A stretch of DNA of 64,000 nucleotides from Georgenia sp. SYP-B2076 (GCF_003991205.1 NZ_RXOZ01000002.1:62001-126000), one strand, 5' to 3'; positions 41,535-49,333 are shown, counted from the first letter of the stretch. Numbers and translations: made by a program. Notes: generated from the sequence alone by a model not told the origin.

Positions 41535-44057
41535 ATGGCGACGAAGAGCGCTCCGCACCCGGCGATTCGCGCGGTGCTCCAGGACTCTGAGCCCGTGCCG
41601 TACTCCGACATGGGCCGCGGCCCGGTTGGCCTGGAGCACGCGACGAGCGTGTCTTTGGCGCGGGCTCTTGCCGTCGGCGGCCTCAGCCGCCTCGAGCCGA
41701 GTCTCACGGCCGTCGACGTCTGGGATCCTGCGGCCGGCCTGGGATTCGCCGGTTTCCTCCTGGTCGAAGCGCTGCAGTCGTCGGGAGTGGAGGTCCGCTA
41801 CCGCGGTCAGGACATCAACGAAGCCGCGGCGTCCGCGAGCCTTCGTCGGTTCGAGGCGGTCCACGACGCCGAAATCGCCCATGCGGACACGTTGGCGCAC
41901 GACGCCTTTGAGGACTTCAGTGCGGATCTGGTGATCGTCGACGCGCCCTGGGGCATGGACTGGAGGCAGTCGGCGACGGCTGTCGAGGCCCGGCATCGCG
42001 CCGGCGCGTTCGGGTTCGGCCTTCCCCAGCGTTCCGACAGCACCTGGCTGTTCATCTCTCTGGCGCTGGAGAAGCTGCGTCCGGCGAAGCAGGGCGGTGG
42101 ACGTGTCGCGGCATTGGTCAACCCGGGCGCTCTGAGCTCCGGCGGCGCAACCGGCGGGGTGCGGCAGCGGATCGTCGACGCCGGCCTGCTGGAGTCGGTC
42201 ACCCGCCTTCCCGACGGCCTCGCGCCGAACACCGAGATCCCCCTGTACCTCCTGACCTTCTCCAACAGAGCCGAGGACGTCGGCCGGGACACGGCGATGA
42301 TCGCCGACCTGCAGACGATGTTCACCACGGAGCAAGGCCGGAGGTCGATCCCGGTCGAGGCGTTCCACGAGCTCGAGTCTGGGCTAAGGACGAAGAAGTC
42401 GGGCCCGCGCAACCGCACCATCAGCACTCGCCAGTTCACGCGCAGGGACGCACGGCTGTCGCGCACCACGAGCGAAAGCACTCAGCTCTCGTGGCGCGTC
42501 ACAACGTACAACGACACAGCGATCGATGGTCGGTTCCTTGAGGCACGCTATGGGCCGGACTCCGGAGTCTCGTTGACCGAGGAGCCGCGCGAGACCGTCG
42601 ACCTCGATCCCAGCCGCGTCTTCAGGGAGGATGCGCGCGAGCTGCTGCGGGACATGGCCGCGAAAGGCTGGCCCAGCCGACGTCTGAGCAGCCTTCTCGC
42701 CCGAGAGCCCGACGCTGCCCCTGATCCGAATCACGAGAAGGGCGAGCGCCGGTTGTTCGTGCCCACCAGCTGGGGTGGCAGAGCCGCCACCGAGCTGTCC
42801 GAGACGAACGCCGGCGGTCGCGTCCTGGCGATGCAGTTTGACGACGACTCGGTGTACCCGCCCTTCATGGCGGCGTGGCTGAACTCGGAGCAGGGCGTCG
42901 CCAGTCGGCTTCGTGCGATCGACAACGCCAGTTCGGGCCACCACCTCAAGGCATTGCGGTCGGACGCCAACTCATTGATGAGGTGGGCCGATGAGCTGCT
43001 GATTCCGGTGCCGGACCTCAGTGTCCAGCTGGCCCTCGCCTCTGCAGACGAACGGCTCAGTTCGTTCCAGGCCGACCTCGGCACTCGGCGAGCGAGCATC
43101 TGGTCATCACCGGAGAGCGCTGAGGAGGTGGTGAGCAAGGTCGCTGGTGCCTTCGACGACTCGTTGACGTCCTGGCTCGACCAGCTGCCGTACCCGATCG
43201 CATCGGCATTGTGGACCGCGGAGTCCGCCCATTCGGTGGGGGAGCAGCAGCGCGCCTATCTCCACGCCTGGGAGGCGATCGTGACCTTCCATGCGACGGT
43301 CCTGCTCTCCGCGAGCCGCAGCGATCCGGGCAGCAGCAGCGAGACCGAGGCCGCGATCCGTCAGACCCTGCATGAACAGCACCTGGGCATCGAGAAGGCC
43401 TCGCTCGGCACCTGGGTGGTCATCGTCGAGAAGACGTCGAAGAGCCTGCGCAGCGCGCTCGAGAACGGCGACGCCGATGACGTGGCCCGCGTTCGCCGCG
43501 CGTTCGCCGACCTCGGCCGCGCCGGCATCGAACGGCTGATCTCGAAGGACGTCGTCAAAAAGTTCAACGAGCTGAACGGCAAGCGCAACCGGTGGTCCGG
43601 CCACACGGGGTACACCCCGGAGCAGGAGCTGAGGACTCAGGTCGACTCTCTCGTCTCAGACCTCAGAGAGCTCCGCGGGCTCCTCGGGAACGTCTGGGCA
43701 CAGCTCGTGCTGGTCCGCCCTGGCAGCGCGAAGCGCCGTCGTGACGGTCTCGTCCAGACGGCGGAGGTCGCAGTGGGGACTCGGACGCCGTTCGCGGCTC
43801 GGGAGTTCGCCGTGGGTGAGCACATGTACGACGACGAGCTCTACCTCGTGCGGGACGGATCGCAGTCGCCGCTGCGCCTCGGGCACTTCGTGCAGCTGCG
43901 CGCGGCCCCGAGCAGCGCCCAGTTCACCACGTACTTCTACAACCGCACCGAGGGGACAAGCGTGCGGATGGTCAGCTACCAGTACGGATTGGAGAGCGAG
44001 CTGGAGGACGACGTGGAGAGCCTTCGTGCGGACTTCGGGGGACTGGCGCTCTCGTGA
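41535..44057 (+). CDS. N6-methylase-like protein with degenerate motifs and HsdS-like region, last gene of the hsd operon
   Basis: An 840-residue protein beginning 4 bases after hsdR. Residues 55-350 have a Rossmann methyltransferase layout, but motif I reads DPAAGLG (64-70) and motif IV reads DAPW (136-139) where active enzymes have NPPF/Y or DPPY; the second proline is missing. Residues about 385-520 resemble one HsdS-type target-recognition half (RLFVPTSWGG, then MAAWLNSEQGVASRLRAIDN and ELLIPVPDLSVQLALAS). The C-terminal 300 residues (KKFNELNGKRNRWSGHTGYT onward) are unknown to me. It may be a DNA-reading protein without methylation activity. In its original setting it was followed by a GHKL ATPase gene, of which only the start remains. 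Confidence 0.65.
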   Translation: MATKSAPHPAIRAVLQDSEPVPYSDMGRGPVGLEHATSVSLARALAVGGLSRLEPSLTAVDVWDPAAGLGFAGFLLVEALQSSGVEVRYRGQDINEAAASASLRRFEAVHDAEIAHADTLAHDAFEDFSADLVIVDAPWGMDWRQSATAVEARHRAGAFGFGLPQRSDSTWLFISLALEKLRPAKQGGGRVAALVNPGALSSGGATGGVRQRIVDAGLLESVTRLPDGLAPNTEIPLYLLTFSNRAEDVGRDTAMIADLQTMFTTEQGRRSIPVEAFHELESGLRTKKSGPRNRTISTRQFTRRDARLSRTTSESTQLSWRVTTYNDTAIDGRFLEARYGPDSGVSLTEEPRETVDLDPSRVFREDARELLRDMAAKGWPSRRLSSLLAREPDAAPDPNHEKGERRLFVPTSWGGRAATELSETNAGGRVLAMQFDDDSVYPPFMAAWLNSEQGVASRLRAIDNASSGHHLKALRSDANSLMRWADELLIPVPDLSVQLALASADERLSSFQADLGTRRASIWSSPESAEEVVSKVAGAFDDSLTSWLDQLPYPIASALWTAESAHSVGEQQRAYLHAWEAIVTFHATVLLSASRSDPGSSSETEAAIRQTLHEQHLGIEKASLGTWVVIVEKTSKSLRSALENGDADDVARVRRAFADLGRAGIERLISKDVVKKFNELNGKRNRWSGHTGYTPEQELRTQVDSLVSDLRELRGLLGNVWAQLVLVRPGSAKRRRDGLVQTAEVAVGTRTPFAAREFAVGEHMYDDELYLVRDGSQSPLRLGHFVQLRAAPSSAQFTTYFYNRTEGTSVRMVSYQYGLESELEDDVESLRADFGGLALS

Positions 44058-44108
44058 TCGACGGGCGTGCTGGGGCTATCTGTCGGTCGTCGCTGACAGG
44101 ATGTGAAC

Positions 44109-44255
44109 GTGCCGCACATGCAGCTTGAGGACGACGACGACCTCGTCCAGAGACGAGGCCACGAGAACGACCCGATCAAGGCGGTCATCGAACTCGTCTA
44201 AAACAGTCTCGACGCTGCCGCCCACGACGTGCAACCGGTGATCCCGCGCATGCAA
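44109..44255 (+). pseudogene. Truncated start of a GHKL-type (HATPase) gene
   Basis: From GTG 44109 the frame gives MPHMQLEDDDDLVQRRGHEN, then DPIKAVIELV, a TAA stop (44199-44201) and NSLDAAAHDV. This is the N-box of an Hsp90/MORC-like ATPase (family pattern 'AIxELVWNSLDADA'), with the Trp codon position occupied by TAA. The similarity ends near 44230 and the right end of the element follows. Gene death is by both nonsense mutation and truncation. It starts 51 bases after the methylase-like gene, so the two once formed a unit. Confidence 0.7.
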
Positions 44256-44272
44256 CCCGGATCCTCACCTGG

Positions 44273-44290
44273 GTCCACTTAGTGTCCACA
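44273..44290. repeat. Right inner 18-bp repeat (possible integrase arm site)
   Basis: GTCCACTTAGTGTCCACA, identical to 22849-22866 in the same orientation. It lies 130 bases inside attR; the left copy lies 61 bases inside attL. Confidence 0.7.
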
Positions 44291-44420
44291 TTGGGTCCGT
44301 CGCACACCGCAGCAAACGGGTATCCTGGCGACTGGAAGCGAGGGCGGATCCCTCACCAAACCGAGCGAATCGGTAGCTTCCGGCCCGAGACCGTAGTAGT
44401 CGCGATGCCCCTGATGGCGT

Positions 44421-44455
44421 CCGGAGGTCGCAGGTTCAAATCCTGCCCCCGCTAC
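44421..44455 (+). repeat. attR: displaced 3' half of tRNA-fMet
   Basis: Identical over 35 bases to the tRNA 3' half at 22753-22787. Here the sequence continues ...GCTACCA, so the original chromosomal gene encoded CCA. No tRNA 5' half lies upstream. Confidence 0.9.
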
Positions 44456-44471
44456 CAATCTCGTTGGCACG

Positions 44472-44496
44472 AGGCCCGGTCACTGCGACCGGGCCT
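44472..44496 (+). terminator. Original terminator of tRNA-fMet, stranded at attR
   Basis: AGGCCCGGTC (44472-44481) pairs with GACCGGGCCT (44487-44496), 5-base loop, followed by TTG. It lies 14 bases after the displaced CCA and would have ended the tRNA transcript before integration. Confidence 0.75.
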
Positions 44497-44550
44497 TTGC
44501 TGTGTCCGCGACCGCCCGCTCGGGGAGCAGTCCCACCGCTGGACGTCGTA

Positions 44551-44566
44551 TCGAATGCATGTTCGA
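44551..44566. promoter_or_regulatory. LexA-like (SOS) box upstream of the radical-SAM gene
   Basis: TCGAATGCATGTTCGA matches the actinobacterial pattern TCGAAC-N4-GTTCGA except for one base. It ends 8 bases before the predicted start codon at 44575. Confidence 0.6.
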
Positions 44567-44574
44567 ATGGGGGT

Positions 44575-45597
44575 ATGCGATGGGAGTCTCGAGAGCTGAA
44601 GGGCGCGGACGCGACTGCGCTGCTGCCGCTGGCCGGGCTGGTCCGGAGCGTGAGCACGCCCGAGTTCGCCGGGGTGACCTTCCACGAGGTGCTGTGCAGG
44701 AGCGCGCTGAACCGGGTGCCGGCACAGTCCTCGATGCCCTTCACGTGGACGATCAACCCAACTCGGGGGTGCCTGCACCGGTGCACGTACTGCTTCGCGC
44801 GCCGCACCCACGAGTACCTGGACCTGGACGCCGGCCAGGACTTCGACACGCAGATCGTCGTCAAGACGAACATCGTCGAGGTGCTCCGCAAGGAGCTCGG
44901 CCGCCCGTCCTGGCGGCGCGAGCACGTGGCGCTCGGCACGAACTCCGACCCCTACATGCGCGCCGAAGGCCGCTACCGCCTCATGCCGGGGATCATCACC
45001 GCGCTCGCGGAGTCCGGGACCCCGTTCTCCATCCTGACCAAGGGCCCGCTGCTCCGGCGCGACCTCCCACTCCTCGTGGACGCGGCACGCACGGTGCCCG
45101 TCTCCGTGGCCGTGTCCCTCGCCCTGGTCGACCCCGAGCTCCAGCAGCGGGTCGAGCCCGGCACGTCCACGCCCAAGGCACGCCTCGACCTCATCCGGGC
45201 TATCACCGACGCCGGGCTCGAGTGTTCGGTACTGGCGATGCCGATCCTGCCGTGGCTGACCGACTCCGAGGACCAGCTCGACGACCTGTACGCCGCCCTG
45301 GCCGACGCGGGGGCGACCGACGTCACGGCCGGCCCCCTGCACCTGCGCCCCGGTGCCCGCGAGTGGTACCTGGCGTGGCTCCAGCGTGAGTTCCCCGGCC
45401 TCGTGCCGCGGTACCGCCGGTTGTATGGCTCCGGCGCCTATGCCCCGAAGGAGTACCGCCAGTGGCTCGGTGAACGCACGGCGCGGGCGCACCGCATGCA
45501 CGGGTTCGACCGGCGGGCCCCGTTCCGCTGGGCGCGCACCGCCGCACCGGAGCCGGCACCGGAGGCGACCGGACCCGCTCAGCCCGCCCTCTTCTGA
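44575..45597 (+). CDS. Rv2578c-family radical SAM protein
   Basis: A 340-residue radical-SAM protein. The cluster motif is RGCLHRCTYCFAR (C-x3-C-x2-C), with WTINPTRGC before it and the SPL-like GTNSDPYM after it, as in the Rv2578c/SplB-related group. I chose ATG 44575 because the product then begins MRW, as Rv2578c-like proteins do; the longer frame from 44464 would run through the stranded tRNA terminator. A ribosome binding site is unusually close (GGGGG directly before ATG), so the transcript may be leaderless. The reaction is unknown; relatives repair or modify nucleic acids. A LexA-like box suggests induction by DNA damage. Confidence 0.88.
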   Translation: MRWESRELKGADATALLPLAGLVRSVSTPEFAGVTFHEVLCRSALNRVPAQSSMPFTWTINPTRGCLHRCTYCFARRTHEYLDLDAGQDFDTQIVVKTNIVEVLRKELGRPSWRREHVALGTNSDPYMRAEGRYRLMPGIITALAESGTPFSILTKGPLLRRDLPLLVDAARTVPVSVAVSLALVDPELQQRVEPGTSTPKARLDLIRAITDAGLECSVLAMPILPWLTDSEDQLDDLYAALADAGATDVTAGPLHLRPGAREWYLAWLQREFPGLVPRYRRLYGSGAYAPKEYRQWLGERTARAHRMHGFDRRAPFRWARTAAPEPAPEATGPAQPALF

Positions 45598-45728
45598 GCC
45601 GACGGCCGAGTTCTACGCGGCACTTCCCAGGTCAAGCGCAGGCTGGCATCGACGGCGGTGCAGTTCCTTCTCAAGGTGGCGGCCGAGCCGGCATCAGACC
45701 CGGCCGCCTGCGGCGGACGCCCCGCCGC

Positions 45729-46112
45729 TCAGGACATGCCGGTCGCGACGCTCAGGATGTTCCCGTCGGGGTCGGTGAACCAGACGCCCTTCGAATCGCC
45801 CATGGTCGCGACCCCGTCCTGCCACTCCGTGCCCTCGTACTCGAAGGTCTGGAACTTGATGCCCTTGTCGCGCAACGCGGCGACCTCGGCGTCGAAGGAC
45901 TCATCCGACGCCATGAAGGACAACGCCGTTGCCTTGTTCGTGCCGGCGTAGGCGGAGGGGTAGACCAGGAACTGGCTCTGTCCCGCCTGGTACAGCACAC
46001 CACCCACCGTCTCGCTGCCTGGCGAGAAGCCGAGGACATTCTCGTAGAACTCCCGCGCGGCGGCGAGGTCCTTGACCGCGAGCGCCGGGATGGCCGTGAG
46101 GTTGGAGAGCAT
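45729..46112 (-). CDS. VOC/glyoxalase-family protein
   Basis: A 127-residue vicinal-oxygen-chelate fold protein: IPALAVKDLAAAREFYENVL opens the first beta-alpha-beta-beta-beta unit, and GVWFTDPDGNILSVATG closes the second. The ribosome binding site GGAGGTC precedes ATG 46112. Metal ligands typical of glyoxalase I are only partly present, so it may be a binding or resistance protein of the bleomycin type. It stands alone. Confidence 0.85.
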   Translation of the reverse strand: MLSNLTAIPALAVKDLAAAREFYENVLGFSPGSETVGGVLYQAGQSQFLVYPSAYAGTNKATALSFMASDESFDAEVAALRDKGIKFQTFEYEGTEWQDGVATMGDSKGVWFTDPDGNILSVATGMS

Positions 46113-46443
46113 GGCGACCTCCTATGCGAGCCAGACGTACATCGGCTGGTCGGCGGCTCGAAGGTAAGTCTCTGGCTGGTCCCGGTCAAGACGCCATTCT
46201 TGGCTATGCGTCCTTCGCGGGTCGAGGAGTCGTGCCCGGGGTGACGTCAGCCCAGCGGCAGCCGCACCGGCTCACCCGCGACGGCACGCGGAGCGTGCCG
46301 AACAGGTTGCGCGGTGGAACTCGTCGGCGCGTGGGGCGAGGAACAGGTGTGCCGAACACCGGGCACCCGTCGGGCGTTGTGATCAAGCGCATGCCGACCT
46401 GCCTCGTCCACCGGCCGGCGACCCCATAACATTGACGACTCAT
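46113..46443. other. 331-bp spacer without a gene
   Basis: I see no coding sequence, hairpin or repeat that I can support. It separates the VOC gene (minus) from the second tRNA-fMet (plus) and must hold both promoters. Confidence 0.5.
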
Positions 46444-46517
46444 CGCGGGGTGGAGCAGCTCGGTAGCTCGCCGGGCTCATAACCCGGAGGTCGCAGGTTC
46501 ACATCCTGCCCCCGCTA
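46444..46517 (+). tRNA. Second initiator tRNA-fMet (CAU) with an altered T-loop
   Basis: The 74-base sequence is the same as the tRNA at 22713-22786 except for one base: the T-loop reads TTCACAT instead of TTCAAAT, so the near-universal A58 is C. The initiator hallmarks (C1 with U72, three G:C pairs, CAT) are kept. No CCA is encoded. A strong terminator follows. The gene may be functional with a weakened elbow, or a decaying duplicate. Confidence 0.85.
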
Positions 46518-46522
46518 CGGGT

Positions 46523-46557
46523 TTCAGGCTCGGAAATGACAAATTTCCGAGCCTGAA
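46523..46557 (+). terminator. Terminator of the second tRNA-fMet
   Basis: A 15-bp perfect stem (46523-46537 with 46543-46557) with loop GACAA. Its core is the same as that of the terminator at 22793-22824. Confidence 0.85.
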
Positions 46558-46674
46558 TCATCTCTAGCCACCCAACTACATTGGTGGCACGCCGCGAACG
46601 CCCTGGGCGCGCGCTCCATGAGATCGGCGCAACGCACCCGGCCACCGGCGCCAGCTTCTGAAGGGAGTCCCCAC

Positions 46675-47910
46675 ATGGAGGTACCACCCCTGGTCTGGGG
46701 CCTGACGATCGCCGGGATCGTCGGGCTGCTGGCCTTCGACTTCATCTTCCACGTCCGCAAGGCCCACGTTCCCACGCTGCGCGAGGCGGCGCTGTGGTCC
46801 GGTCTGTACGTCGGGCTGGCGTTGCTGTTCGGCGTCGGCGTGCTCGTGTTCGGAGGCGCGGCGGCGGGGTCGGAGTACTTCGCCGGCTACGTCACCGAGA
46901 AGGCGCTCTCGGTCGACAACCTGTTCGTCTTCCTCATCATCATGACCAGCTTCCGGGTGCCGCGTGAGGACCAGCAGAAGGTGCTGCTGTTCGGCATCGT
47001 CTTCTCCCTCATCGCACGGACCGGGCTCATCTTCGTGGGCGCAGCGCTGATCAACTCGTTTGCCTGGGTGTTCTACTTCTTCGGCCTGATCCTCCTGCTC
47101 ACCGCCGGCAACATGCTCAAGCCCGAGAGCAGCGACGACTCCCGCGGCGCCGACAACTTCATCATCCGGATCGCTCGCAAGCTCTTCCACACCACCGACC
47201 ACTACGACGGCGACAAGCTGTTCACGATGGTTGACGGCAGGCGGGCGCTCACGCCGATGCTGCTGGTCATGGTGGCCATCGGCGGTACCGACATCCTGTT
47301 CGCCCTGGACTCCATCCCGGCGATCTTCGGGCTGACCCAGAACGTCTTCATCGTCTTCACCGCGACCGCGTTCTCCCTCCTCGGGCTGCGGCAGCTGTAC
47401 TTCCTCATCGACGGGCTGCTGGACCGACTGGTCTACCTGTCGTACGGGCTGGCCGCGATCCTCGGGTTCATCGGCGTCAAGCTGATCCTCCACGCCCTGC
47501 ACGAGAACAACGTGCCGTTCATCAACGGCGGCGAGCCCGTGCCGGTCGTGGAGATCAGCACAAGCCTCTCCCTGACGGTGATCCTCGGGGTCCTGGTCGT
47601 GACCGTCGTGGGCTCGCTCGTCAGCAAGAAGGGCAAGGCTCAGAACGCCATCGCCAACGCGCGACGCCACGCCACGCACTACCTCGACTCCGAGTACACG
47701 ATCGACGCGGCGGAGCGGGAGCGGATCTTCCGGATGCTGCTTACCGAGCGTGACCAGATCATCGCGCTCGGGCCGAAGTACCGCCAGATGGTCCGCGACG
47801 AGCCGGCCCTGATGGAGCTGCTCGAGCGGGCGAAGGAGAGCCACGAGACCGCGGTGGACCGCGGGCAGGCGCCCCCGGCCGGCGAGACGCAGATCGTCGA
47901 ACGCGGGTAG
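46675..47910 (+). CDS. TerC/Alx-family integral membrane protein
   Basis: A 411-residue membrane protein with about eight to nine hydrophobic segments. The TerC signature is clear: YVTEKALSVDNLFVFLIIMT near residue 80 and GGTDILFALDSIPAIFGLTQ near 205, with acidic residues inside the membrane. AAGGGAG precedes ATG 46675. Family members are tied to manganese export and to tellurite resistance. No yybP-ykoY riboswitch is visible in the 117 bases before the gene. A cytoplasmic tail of about 90 residues follows the last segment. Confidence 0.92.
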   Translation: MEVPPLVWGLTIAGIVGLLAFDFIFHVRKAHVPTLREAALWSGLYVGLALLFGVGVLVFGGAAAGSEYFAGYVTEKALSVDNLFVFLIIMTSFRVPREDQQKVLLFGIVFSLIARTGLIFVGAALINSFAWVFYFFGLILLLTAGNMLKPESSDDSRGADNFIIRIARKLFHTTDHYDGDKLFTMVDGRRALTPMLLVMVAIGGTDILFALDSIPAIFGLTQNVFIVFTATAFSLLGLRQLYFLIDGLLDRLVYLSYGLAAILGFIGVKLILHALHENNVPFINGGEPVPVVEISTSLSLTVILGVLVVTVVGSLVSKKGKAQNAIANARRHATHYLDSEYTIDAAERERIFRMLLTERDQIIALGPKYRQMVRDEPALMELLERAKESHETAVDRGQAPPAGETQIVERG

Positions 47911-48009
47911 GTACCACCTGCACAGCGCGCCGCGGCCGCGGTGGTGCCCGCGGCGCGCAGGCCGCGGTCATGCGCCCTGCGGCCGCGCGGCAGTGCCTAG
48001 GCTGGCGCC

Positions 48010-48765
48010 ATGGCTCCCGGCCGCGGTGCGAGCACGCTGGCGCCGGTTGCTGACTTCCCCTGGCCGTCGTTGATCCGTGGGCTGCTCGCGAGCCTCTTGG
48101 CCCCGCTCGTCCTGATGTCCGCCGGTGGGACCGGGGCGGCAGCTCTTACCGGGCCGCTGGTGTACCTGGCCGGCGCCGGGCTCGTCGCCTGGCACTGGCC
48201 CGGCCGGTCCCTCGGCCCGGCGAACCAGATCACCCTCGTGCGTCTCGTCGGCGTCTCGTGGGTGGCCGCGACCCTGCCGCAGGCCGTGCTGGGCCCGTGG
48301 TCACCGGCCACGCACCTCTTCGTGATCGGCGTGGGCACCCTTTCGCTGCTGCTCGACGGCGTGGACGGGCGCGTGGCCCGGGCGTGGGGCGGGGCGAGCC
48401 CGTTCGGTGCCCGGTTCGACATGGAGACGGACGCGGCCCTGGTGCTGGTCCTGAGCCTCGCCGTCGGCCTCCTCGACGTCGTGGGCGGGTGGGCTCTCGC
48501 CGTCGGCCTCATGCGCTACGCCTACCTGGCCTGCTCGTACCGGTGGCCGTGGCTCCGGGCGCCCTTGCCCGAGAGCACGGCCCGCAAGGCGGTCGGCGTC
48601 GCCCAGGGGGTCGCGCTGCTCGCCGCGCTCCTGTGCCCCCTGGTCCCGGGGCTGCCGCCGGCGGCCCCGGACGTCGTCGTCGCGCCGGCGCTCGTGGCGT
48701 TGTGCTGGTCGTTCGGCCGGGACGCGCGGTGGCAGCGCGCCCGGCACCTGGCCACGGTGCGGTAG
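48010..48765 (+). CDS. CDP-alcohol phosphatidyltransferase family protein
   Basis: A 251-residue membrane enzyme with about six hydrophobic segments. The catalytic signature D-x2-DG-x2-AR-x8-G-x3-D-x3-D is complete: DGVDGRVARAWGG, then GARFDMETD (near residues 116-141). Such enzymes move a phosphatidyl group from CDP-diacylglycerol to an alcohol such as inositol phosphate or glycerol phosphate. The acceptor cannot be told. It starts at ATG 48010 and appears monocistronic. Confidence 0.88.
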   Translation: MAPGRGASTLAPVADFPWPSLIRGLLASLLAPLVLMSAGGTGAAALTGPLVYLAGAGLVAWHWPGRSLGPANQITLVRLVGVSWVAATLPQAVLGPWSPATHLFVIGVGTLSLLLDGVDGRVARAWGGASPFGARFDMETDAALVLVLSLAVGLLDVVGGWALAVGLMRYAYLACSYRWPWLRAPLPESTARKAVGVAQGVALLAALLCPLVPGLPPAAPDVVVAPALVALCWSFGRDARWQRARHLATVR

Positions 48766-48955
48766 GCCACCGCGACGGTCCTACCGGTGTCGAAGCCCCG
48801 GCGGATGACACCCGGCCATTCCGTGGCCGCCGTCGACGGGGCGGGGGAGGATCAGGTCCCATGGGGCTCGCGCACCCAGACGTCGCGACGCGACGCGTCA
48901 CCTGGCGTCGCCTCGCAACCCGCCCCGCCGCAGTGGCAGCACACGGAGGTCGCCG

Positions 48956-49333
48956 ATGAGCATCGAGCTGAACCACACCATCGTGAACGCGCGCGACAAG
49001 CACGCCTCCGCCGTGTTCCTCGCCGGGATCCTGGGGCTGCCCGCGCCGACGACGTATGGCCCGTTCGTCGTCGTCCAGGTCGAGAACGGCGTGTCGCTGG
49101 ACTTCGCCGACGACTCCGGCGAGATCCGCCCGCAGCACTACGCCTTCCTCGTGGGCGAGGGGGAGTTCGACCAGATCCTCGGGCGGATCACCGGCCTCGG
49201 ATTGACCTACTGGGCGGACCCGTACCATCGGCGCGCGGGGGAGATCAACACCAACGACGGCGGCCGCGGGCTTTACTGGCGCGACCCGGACGGCCACAAC
49301 CTCGAGATCCTCACCCGGCCGTACGGCGGCTGA
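48956..49333 (+). CDS. VOC/glyoxalase-family protein
   Basis: A 125-residue single-fold protein: LNHTIVNARDKHASAVFLAG opens it, and RGLYWRDPDGHNLEILTRPY ends it, with His, Tyr and Glu at metal positions (LNHT, QHYAF, NLEIL). It is thus closer to metal-binding dioxygenase or lyase members than the VOC protein at 45729. GGAGGTC precedes ATG 48956. A hairpin ends the unit. Confidence 0.88.
   Translation: MSIELNHTIVNARDKHASAVFLAGILGLPAPTTYGPFVVVQVENGVSLDFADDSGEIRPQHYAFLVGEGEFDQILGRITGLGLTYWADPYHRRAGEINTNDGGRGLYWRDPDGHNLEILTRPYGG

Larger units (their letters stand above)
22753..44455. mobile_element. 21.7-kb integrative mobilizable element in tRNA-fMet, carrying CBASS and type I R-M
   Basis: The element is bounded by 35-bp att repeats, with an 18-bp inner repeat at each end (22849 and 44273). 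It encodes an excisionase-like protein, a tyrosine integrase, a MobF relaxase-helicase with a candidate oriT and, as cargo, a regulator/protease module, a CBASS operon and a type I R-M operon. No VirB/TraB-like transfer gene or replication initiator is seen, so it probably needs a helper for transfer. Inside it there are an IS256 remnant, an apparent gene remnant (34475-34798) and a truncated ATPase gene, signs of past rearrangement. It begins at a tRNA and leaves a restored tRNA gene, as most such elements do. Confidence 0.88.

Noticed and set aside
22753-44455. Prophage interpretation of the element
   Set aside because: No capsid, terminase, portal or lysis genes are seen; the relaxase and att structure fit a mobilizable element.
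44279-44470. Minus-strand 63-residue frame with GAGFEPATSG
   Set aside because: The peptide comes from reading the tRNA 3' end (attR) on the opposite strand, a well-known false gene product beside tRNA-like sequence.
44456-46517. Region between attR and the second tRNA-fMet as a second, nested element
   Set aside because: It is flanked by near-identical tRNA halves, but it holds only ordinary genes (radical SAM, VOC) and no integrase; the second tRNA is complete with its own terminator.
46558-46674. yybP-ykoY manganese riboswitch before the TerC gene
   Set aside because: The spacer is short and I could not find the paired helices or conserved loops of that riboswitch.
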